Assembly: GCA_025362915.1 (NCBI GenBank)
Contig: JANYEU010000168.1
Span: 1 to 5,608 of the forward strand
From: Chitinophagaceae bacterium
Lineage (GTDB): Bacteria; Bacteroidota; Bacteroidia; Chitinophagales; Chitinophagaceae
Reading direction: 5' to 3'
DNA length: 5,608 nucleotides
The notes beneath the pieces are model-generated. The model was given only the letters and a program-made list of their open reading frames with translations, searched no databases and was not told where the DNA came from. The translations under genes and the position numbers were made by a program. This document shows, one piece after another, positions 1 through 4,540 of the stretch. Position 1 is the stretch's first letter; every line of letters starts with the position of its first letter.

Positions 1-2
1 TC

Positions 3-2015
3 AAAACATTAGATCGTGCAAGGGAAGCTGTAAGAAAGTTGAAACGAAAAGACCTTCCAGCAGGGGGAATTGCCGTTAATTTATTGGGAGGTATTTATCC
101 ACTTACAAAATCTTTTGAACTTACTTCTGAAGATGGGGGAACGGAAGATTTTCCTGTTGTTTACAGGGCTTATAAGGACGAAGATGTGCGGTTGATTGGC
201 GGTAAAAAACTAACTGCAAATGATATTAGCTTAGTATCCAATCCTGCAATGTTGGCGAGGATAAATCCTGTTGCCAAAGGGATGATTTATCAATTCAGCA
301 CAAAAGCTCTGGGGATTGACCATGCCAATATTTTTCCAGATAACTTTAGTGATGGTGGTGGCATTTTCGAGTTGTTTTTTAATGGCAAAAGACTGCCATT
401 ATCCAGATGGCCTGATGAAGGTTACACGACCATGAAAGAAGTGGTTAACCCGGGAGATAATAAGACACCTGGCACTTTTATTTATCAAGATAGTACGCCC
501 GTAGAACATTGGGAAGGAAACAACAATATTTGGCTGAAAGGATTCTGGCGTGTGGGGTGGGAAAATCCTGCCATTAAAGTGGCTTCTATTGATAAGGCAA
601 CGAAACAAATTACATTTAAGGTAGGCTTGCAAGCAGGTATTGGCAGTAAATATAATCGCCCGAAAGGCAATGGAAAGGAACAATGGTATGCCATTAATCT
701 GTTGGAGGAGATTACAAAGCCAAGTGAATGGGCAATAGATTTTAATACAGGTATCGTCTATTTCTGGCCGCCTTCTGCTGTAGATAAGGCAGATATCTTG
801 GTTTCGCAAATGGATCAACCCATTATTTCTGCCAATAATGTTTCCAATGTTGCTTTTATTGGGCTCACCCTTGAAGGCTCTTTAGGCGATGGAATGGTGT
901 TTACAAAGAGTAATCAAAACTTAGTGGCTGGTTGCACTTTCCGTAACCTTGGCGGGCGTGGCGTTGTGTTGGATGGTTATAAAAGCGGCATACAAAGCTG
1001 CGATATGTATGGATTGGGAAGGGGTTGTATTGTAATTTCTGGGGGAAATAAACTAAAGCTTACGGAGTCGGGCAATTATGTAATCAATAATCACCTGCAT
1101 GATTATGGTGCATTGAAGTCTCAGTATTCTGCTGCTGTCGATTTGTATTCTGATAATAAAAACCAGGATGCAGTAGGTATTTATGTGGCTCATAACCTTA
1201 TACATCATGCACCTCGTGATGGGGTTTTATTTGCCGGGCAAAAGAATGTATTTGAATACAATGAAATCCATCGTTGTTCTTACGCTTCGGCAGATGTGGG
1301 TGCTTTCTATTCTTGGTTAGATTGGACAATCCGTGGTGTGGTTATCCGCTATAATTACATCCATAACACAGTAGGAGGCGTTAATCCTGATGATGGGTCT
1401 TCTGGTAGCTTTGTTTATGGAAATATATTCTCAGGTAATAGAACAGGGGTATGGATAGCAAGTGGTCCTGATCACATCGTTCAAAATAATATTTTTATTA
1501 AGAATGTAGGGCCTGTATTTGGAATGGATGATAGGGGAAAAAGCAGGGGTTATGCAACCAACAAGAAATTGTTGGCTGGGGTTAATGAAATTAATCCAAC
1601 GTCACCGCCATGGAGTACAACCTTTCCGGAAATGCCTACACTGTTAAATACCCACCCAGAATTGCCACAACGTACCAAGTTTACAGGGAATGTAGTTTGG
1701 ATAAAAAGTGGTGATGCAACTTCTATCCACATGAGTAAAGAAAACAAAGTGGATAGTAATTTGATAAAGATTGATGGGAATTTTGTTACAGATAAAAATC
1801 CGGGCTTTATTGACGCAAACAGTGGTCTCTTAATGCTAAAGTCAACTTCACCAGTATTTGATAAGATTATAGATTTTCCAAGAATTAAGTTTGATAAGAT
1901 AGGATTGTACTTAGATAAATATCGTAAGAAGCTACCTACACCCGAAGAAGCTGGCAAACTGCCTTCACAGAATCCGTGGAAGGATAATGATACTGACACT
2001 TATTTTGGAACTTAG
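3..2015 (+). CDS. Right-handed parallel beta-helix protein, probable secreted polysaccharide-degrading enzyme (5' end outside window)
   Basis: The frame is open from the left edge to TAG at 2013-2015. The codons at 3-38 already read as the usual N-terminal part of this family (TLDRAREAVRKLK, then PAGG and a GGIYPL strand), so the true start lies upstream and the TTG at 39 is only an internal leucine. Visible order: N-terminal strand region with VVYRAY near 160-180; a motif FELFFNGKRLPLSRWPDEG at 366-422, typical of large beta-helix glycosidase-like proteins; then repeated short beta-helix rungs rich in N, G and V at about 830-1530 (for example NVAFIGLTLEG, NVFEYNEIH, VIRYNYIH, HIVQNNIFI); then a tail with FDKIGLYLDKYR near 1890-1925. 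Conserved acidic sites lie on the helix: Asp at 1293 in DVGAFYSWLDW and Asp-Asp at 1389-1394 in NPDDGSSG. This layout resembles GH141-like proteins (fucosidase or xylanase in known members) and Pfam Beta_helix proteins. Exact activity is unproven. The signal peptide, if any, is outside the window. Confidence 0.88.
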   Translation, partial: KTLDRAREAVRKLKRKDLPAGGIAVNLLGGIYPLTKSFELTSEDGGTEDFPVVYRAYKDEDVRLIGGKKLTANDISLVSNPAMLARINPVAKGMIYQFSTKALGIDHANIFPDNFSDGGGIFELFFNGKRLPLSRWPDEGYTTMKEVVNPGDNKTPGTFIYQDSTPVEHWEGNNNIWLKGFWRVGWENPAIKVASIDKATKQITFKVGLQAGIGSKYNRPKGNGKEQWYAINLLEEITKPSEWAIDFNTGIVYFWPPSAVDKADILVSQMDQPIISANNVSNVAFIGLTLEGSLGDGMVFTKSNQNLVAGCTFRNLGGRGVVLDGYKSGIQSCDMYGLGRGCIVISGGNKLKLTESGNYVINNHLHDYGALKSQYSAAVDLYSDNKNQDAVGIYVAHNLIHHAPRDGVLFAGQKNVFEYNEIHRCSYASADVGAFYSWLDWTIRGVVIRYNYIHNTVGGVNPDDGSSGSFVYGNIFSGNRTGVWIASGPDHIVQNNIFIKNVGPVFGMDDRGKSRGYATNKKLLAGVNEINPTSPPWSTTFPEMPTLLNTHPELPQRTKFTGNVVWIKSGDATSIHMSKENKVDSNLIKIDGNFVTDKNPGFIDANSGLLMLKSTSPVFDKIIDFPRIKFDKIGLYLDKYRKKLPTPEEAGKLPSQNPWKDNDTDTYFGT

Positions 2016-2094
2016 TAAACAAAGGGTAATAGTGGTTTTTATGCACTAAGGTTTTAAGAAGAATAAACCAGGTTGGCGCATCATAAATCAAAAA

Positions 2095-2304
2095 GGAAGT
2101 TACCCCGAAAGGAAATTAACAGACCCCGAAGGAAAATTAACCATCCCGAAGAGAAAATTAACCTTCCCGGATTGTAAATTAACCATCCCGAAGAGAAAAT
2201 TAACTGTCCCCAAAGGAAAAATAACCATCCCGAAATGATTTCGGGTAATCCCGAAGGAGAAATTAACTATCACATTTGGAAAAATAAACACTCCCTTTGG
2301 CGAA
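2095..2304. repeat. Tandem array of ten 21-bp units, no indels
   Basis: Ten consecutive 21-bp units fill exactly 210 bp, starting at 2095, 2116, 2137, 2158, 2179, 2200, 2221, 2242, 2263 and 2284. The core is TTAACCATCCCGAA followed by a 7-nt purine-rich tail such as GAGAAAA. Units 3 (2137) and 5 (2179) are identical. Units 1 and 7-10 are more diverged, so the array decays at its edges. The register never slips although base substitutions are common. Each unit places an A/T tract (AAAATTA or similar) at the unit junction, so tracts recur every two helical turns. There are no unique spacers, so this is not CRISPR. Function is unknown: a curved-DNA or protein-binding array and a neutral minisatellite are both possible. 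Confidence 0.93.
2229..2245. other. Perfect 7-bp hairpin inside the 21-bp array
   Basis: CCCGAAA at 2229-2235 pairs fully with TTTCGGG at 2239-2245 around a 3-nt TGA loop. It straddles the junction of units 7 and 8, where the usual tail and TTAA are replaced by sequence complementary to the core CCCGAA. No T run follows (TAATCCCG comes next), so a normal intrinsic terminator is unlikely. It could still act as an RNA stem, or be a by-product of a small inversion within the repeats. Confidence 0.6.
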
Positions 2305-2345
2305 GCAACACTTTATAAGTTGTTACTAACACAAAGAACATAGGG

Positions 2346-2378
2346 TTTGTAAAGAATAAGAGAGAGATAATTTTTTTG
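2346..2378 (+). promoter_or_regulatory. Candidate Bacteroidota-type promoter for the GH42 gene
   Basis: TTTG at 2346-2349 is followed after 21 nt by TTTTTTTG at 2371-2378. The known Bacteroides sigma-ABfr consensus is TTTG, 19-21 nt, then TAnnTTTG, so only the A of the second box is missing. Transcription would start near 2384, leaving a leader of about 50 nt before the ATG at 2437. Such AT-rich matches arise by chance, so this is a moderate-to-weak call. Confidence 0.4.
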
Positions 2379-2406
2379 AAGTATTCACAAAGCTTATTTT
2401 AAATAT

Positions 2407-2436
2407 GGGAGAACTTAGATGACTAAAAAAGAATAA
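2407..2436 (+). other. SD-like GGGAG plus five-codon in-frame mini-ORF abutting the GH42 start
   Basis: GGGAG at 2407-2411 lies 7 nt before an ATG at 2419. That ATG reads MTKKE and stops at TAA 2434-2436; the next triplet is the ATG at 2437 that opens the GH42 frame. Both ATGs are in the same frame. The ribosome-binding signal is well placed for 2419 but 25 nt away from 2437. Either the ancestral gene began at 2419 (lysine-rich n-region before the hydrophobic signal sequence) and has gained a nonsense codon, or the mini-ORF couples translation to the ATG at 2437. The positions are certain; the meaning is inferred. Confidence 0.5.
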
Positions 2437-2943
2437 ATGTTACATAGATTAGCTTGTTTGCTTTTTATTTACCTGATGATTGCTAGCAACGTTGTGGGGC
2501 AATCTTTTCAGTTGGGGTCTGATTATTATCCTGAGCATTTTCCAATTGAAAATGTTTCTAGGGATGCATCGCTAATGAAAGCAGGTGGGCTAAACATAGT
2601 AAGGATGTGTAACTTTGCTCGGTTTAAAATGCAACCCGATAGCAATACTTACACTTTAGATTGGTTGGTTAAATCGGTTGATACTTTAGGTAAATGCCAA
2701 ATTAAAACCCTGCTTTGTACCCCAACTGCTGCCATACCCAAATGGATGTTTGACCAATATCCAGACATTATGCAAGTAACAGAAACCGGGCAAAGAAAAC
2801 CTTATGGTAAAAGGCGACAGGCTTGCCTAAACAATGAAACGTATAGGAATTATTCAGTAAAAATTGCCGAACAACTAGCAAACACTTTTACCAACAATCC
2901 CAATGTGGAGGGTTTTCAGATAGATAATGAATTGATGGCATAA
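2437..2943 (+). CDS. GH42 N-terminal fragment: signal peptide, first half of the barrel and acid/base glutamate
   Basis: This is the 168-residue piece before the TAA. Residues 1-21 form a signal peptide with a hydrophobic core (LACLLFIYLMIA) and a likely cut near VVG-Q. GSDYYPEHFP at 27-36 is the family's opening strand, followed by MKAGGLNIVRM and CTPTAAIPKWM. Residues Arg126, Cys130, Asn164 and Glu165 keep the spacing I recall for Arg102, Cys106, Asn140 and Glu141 of the Thermus A4 beta-galactosidase, so Glu165 (codon 2929-2931, in QIDNE) is the predicted acid/base. The usual FAW...EP near the active site reads FARFKMQP here, which may mark a divergent subfamily. Alone the fragment lacks the nucleophile and most of the barrel, so it should be inactive. 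The start at 2437 is the only ATG that opens this frame after the TAA at 2434. Confidence 0.75.
   Translation: MLHRLACLLFIYLMIASNVVGQSFQLGSDYYPEHFPIENVSRDASLMKAGGLNIVRMCNFARFKMQPDSNTYTLDWLVKSVDTLGKCQIKTLLCTPTAAIPKWMFDQYPDIMQVTETGQRKPYGKRRQACLNNETYRNYSVKIAEQLANTFTNNPNVEGFQIDNELMA
2941..2943 (+). other. Premature TAA in the GH42 gene
   Basis: The frame reads NELMA, TAA, EPYCYCETC. The homologous text resumes immediately in the same frame, so a single substitution (for example from GAA, AAA or CAA) explains it. It falls four codons after the acid/base Glu165 and before the three clustered zinc-type cysteines, so termination here removes most of the catalytic barrel. Confidence 0.9.
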
Positions 2944-3304
2944 GAACCTTATTGCTATTGCGAAACTTGCAGATTGAAGTTTGGGAATTGGCTCAATGAG
3001 AAATATAAGACCATAGAAAACTTGAATAGTACTTGGGGATTAACTTTCTGTAGTGAGAACTTGACTGATTTCAATCAGGTATTCTTACCCAGAAAAGGTG
3101 ATAACCTCGGATGCTTTGTGGATTATCAGGAGTTTTATTCTGATTGTACCATTGAGTATTTTAATCTTCAAAGGGATGCCATTAAAAAGATAAACCCGAG
3201 GTTTAAAGTCACCCATAACATTTGTTCGAGTGGGTTTATTTATAAGTTGGATATGTATAAGCTTGCTAAGAACTGTGATTTTTTGTCACTAGATAACTAC
3301 CCCC
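2944..3304 (+). pseudogene. GH42 middle segment between the two lesions
   Basis: This segment stays in the frame of the N-terminal fragment but lies after the TAA; left unrepaired, its frame runs on to a TGA at 3325-3327. It begins EPYCYCETCRLKF, whose C-x-C-x-x-C spacing (Cys 173, 175 and 178, counting the stop as residue 169) matches the zinc site of GH42 barrels when joined to Cys130. It continues with WLNEKYKTIENLNSTWG, TDFNQV and FVDYQEFYSD, all typical of GH42, and ends at LDNYP, where the C5 run breaks the frame. No convincing start is seen; the ATG-less stretch from 2944 to about 3114 makes independent translation unlikely. Confidence 0.75.
3300..3304 (+). other. Frameshift site: C5 run in the GH42 gene
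   Basis: The sequence TAC-CCC-C-TAC-ACT-TGG has five consecutive C. Removing one C joins LDNYP to YTWTLDNEYAPVDNF, which continues the GH42 barrel. With five C the ribosome reaches TGA at 3325-3327. A short C run can slip during replication, or be miscounted during sequencing. No slippery heptamer or strong downstream stem typical of programmed shifting is evident. Confidence 0.85.
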
Positions 3305-3316
3305 TACACTTGGACT

Positions 3317-4513
3317 TTGGACAATGAGTATGCTCCTGTAGATAATTTTGAATTTCATCCTGCTATGGCATCATTGGCTTTATCACAAATACGAGGAACA
3401 CTCAAAGCACCTTTTTGGGTTACTGAGCAACAAATTTCGAGAACTGCAGGCAAACAAAGGAAGTTGGTAGAACCAGGAATGGCTCGTTTGTGGTGTCATC
3501 AAGGGCTGGCACATGGTGCGGAAAGTATCCTCTTTTTCCCATACAGAACTTTCGAAAATGCCCACGAACAAATGATGAATGGGGTAGTGGATGCGGATAA
3601 TATCCCAAGGAGAAGGTATGAGGAAGTGAAACAGACATCTACTGAACTATCTAAAATAAAGTCTATTATTGGCAATGCCTTTCCCGTTTCAAAGGCGGCA
3701 ATACTGAGGGATTTTAAGTGCGATTGGGCTTTTGAAGATGGTAGGGTAAGTGCGGACTTTAGGTATATGCGCCATATCTATTCCTATTATAGGTCCTTGA
3801 GAGAGAAGAATATTACAACTGATATTGTTTCGCCAAATGACAAGTTAGATAGTTATTCTCTAATTATTGTTTCTGCACAGATATTGGTTACACCAGAGTT
3901 ATGCGCTAAGCTAAAACAAGCAGCCGAGAATGGGAGTACGGTAGTGATTACTTGTATGACAGGATTGCGAAACCCCTCCATGAAATCTTTTGGTAGGTTG
4001 TTGAATAAGGATATAGAATCATTAGCTGGTATAGAAATGCAAGAACAGTTTGCACTCATTAAACAAGAAAACACGAAAATTATCTACCCAATTAATTCCA
4101 CTAAACCAGCATATACTGGTTCTTTATGGTATGACGATTTTAAGCCTCTTTCCACAGAGGTATTGGCAACTTATGATAGTCGTTTTCTAAAAGGAAAACC
4201 AGCAGTGGTTAAAAATAGGGTTGGTAAAGGTGCTGTTTATTATATCGGCACTGTTCCAATCGATGAAATGATTGATGAATTGGTGGGAGAATTTGCTTTA
4301 AATGCCCATATTACCCCTTTGGCAAAGTGTACCAATAAACTGGTGGACATAACTGAACTGAAAGGAACAAAAAGATTTGTATATGCCATAAACTTTTCGC
4401 AAGAGGATCAGAAAATAGAACTGAGTTTTCGCATGAAAGATGTGCTGACAAACAAAATAGAAACATCTGCCTTAGTAAAAGCAATGGATTTTAAAGTATT
4501 TGAAGTTAAGTAG
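3317..4513 (+). CDS. GH42 C-terminal fragment: nucleophile glutamate, trimerisation and C-terminal domains
   Basis: This is an open frame of up to 398 residues, first possible start TTG at 3317, with no recognisable ribosome-binding site; homology in this frame begins earlier, at about 3302. FWVTEQQ holds the predicted nucleophile Glu at 3425-3427 (about residue 330 of the repaired protein), 165 residues after the acid/base Glu, near the 171 I recall for the Thermus enzyme. LWCHQGLAHGAESILFFPYR is the last barrel strand region. From about 3680 comes the flavodoxin-like trimerisation domain (AILRDFKCDWAFE, YSLIIVSAQILVTPEL, GSTVVITCMTG). From about 4320 comes the small beta domain (RFVYAINFS). 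An automatic caller would report it as a separate beta-galactosidase; it is better read as the 3' part of the broken gene. Made alone it lacks the acid/base residue. Confidence 0.75.
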   Translation: MDNEYAPVDNFEFHPAMASLALSQIRGTLKAPFWVTEQQISRTAGKQRKLVEPGMARLWCHQGLAHGAESILFFPYRTFENAHEQMMNGVVDADNIPRRRYEEVKQTSTELSKIKSIIGNAFPVSKAAILRDFKCDWAFEDGRVSADFRYMRHIYSYYRSLREKNITTDIVSPNDKLDSYSLIIVSAQILVTPELCAKLKQAAENGSTVVITCMTGLRNPSMKSFGRLLNKDIESLAGIEMQEQFALIKQENTKIIYPINSTKPAYTGSLWYDDFKPLSTEVLATYDSRFLKGKPAVVKNRVGKGAVYYIGTVPIDEMIDELVGEFALNAHITPLAKCTNKLVDITELKGTKRFVYAINFSQEDQKIELSFRMKDVLTNKIETSALVKAMDFKVFEVK

Positions 4514-4540
4514 AAATAGGATTTATAAACGATAAAATAA

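Larger units (their letters stand above)
2016..2436. other. 421-bp non-coding spacer between the beta-helix gene and the GH42 gene
   Basis: No forward-strand gene is supported here. Positions 2016-2094 are AT-rich and hold no clear terminator: no GC stem followed by a T run is seen after the TAG at 2015. Positions 2095-2304 are a 21-bp tandem array. Positions 2305-2436 hold a short dyad at 2321-2331, a candidate promoter at 2346-2378, and an SD-like GGGAG at 2407-2411. The size of the spacer and the promoter suggest that the GH42 gene starts a new transcript and is not simply cotranscribed with the beta-helix gene. That is inference. Confidence 0.7.
2437..4513 (+). pseudogene. GH42 beta-galactosidase, secreted, interrupted by one nonsense codon and one frameshift
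   Basis: Read through both lesions, this is one protein of about 691 residues, the normal size for GH42 (about 650-700). GH42 enzymes remove terminal beta-D-galactose from oligo- or polysaccharides by a retaining two-glutamate mechanism. Order: signal peptide (about 1-21), TIM-barrel domain (about 25-400), trimerisation-type domain (about 400-610) and small C-terminal beta domain ending in VFEVK. The first lesion is TAA at 2941-2943 with no change of frame. The second is one surplus base in C5 at 3300-3304; with four C the text reads LDNYPYTWTL without a break. Everything after this is open to TAG at 4511-4513, so the damage is recent or an assembly error. The SGNH esterase gene follows 27 bp downstream, consistent with one operon. 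If the lesions are real, no full-length enzyme is made. Confidence 0.88.

Noticed and set aside
39..41. TTG as the start of the beta-helix protein
   Set aside because: The frame is open to the left edge and codons 3-38 already match the family's N-terminal region, so the gene begins outside the window.
399..818. Minus-strand open frames inside the beta-helix gene (also at 485-694 and 1550-1999)
   Set aside because: They lie wholly inside a well-supported forward gene and their translations resemble no protein family; they are frame shadows.
2229..2245. Intrinsic terminator for the beta-helix gene
   Set aside because: The stem has no following T run and lies more than 200 bp after the stop codon, within repeat DNA.
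2095..2304. CRISPR array
   Set aside because: The units abut directly with no unique spacers and 21 bp is too short for typical repeat-plus-spacer periods.
2434..2943. TAA read as a sense codon (recoding) to explain the stops in the GH42 gene
   Set aside because: No in-frame TAA occurs in the roughly 670 codons of the beta-helix gene, the 398-codon GH42 3' part or the 356 visible esterase codons, and a recoded TAA would not explain the C5 frameshift.
3298..3327. Programmed ribosomal frameshift in the GH42 gene
   Set aside because: No slippery heptamer or obvious downstream structure is seen, and the separate in-frame TAA upstream would still block synthesis.
3383..4074. Minus-strand open frames inside the GH42 3' part
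   Set aside because: The forward reading has clear domain motifs throughout; the reverse frames have none.
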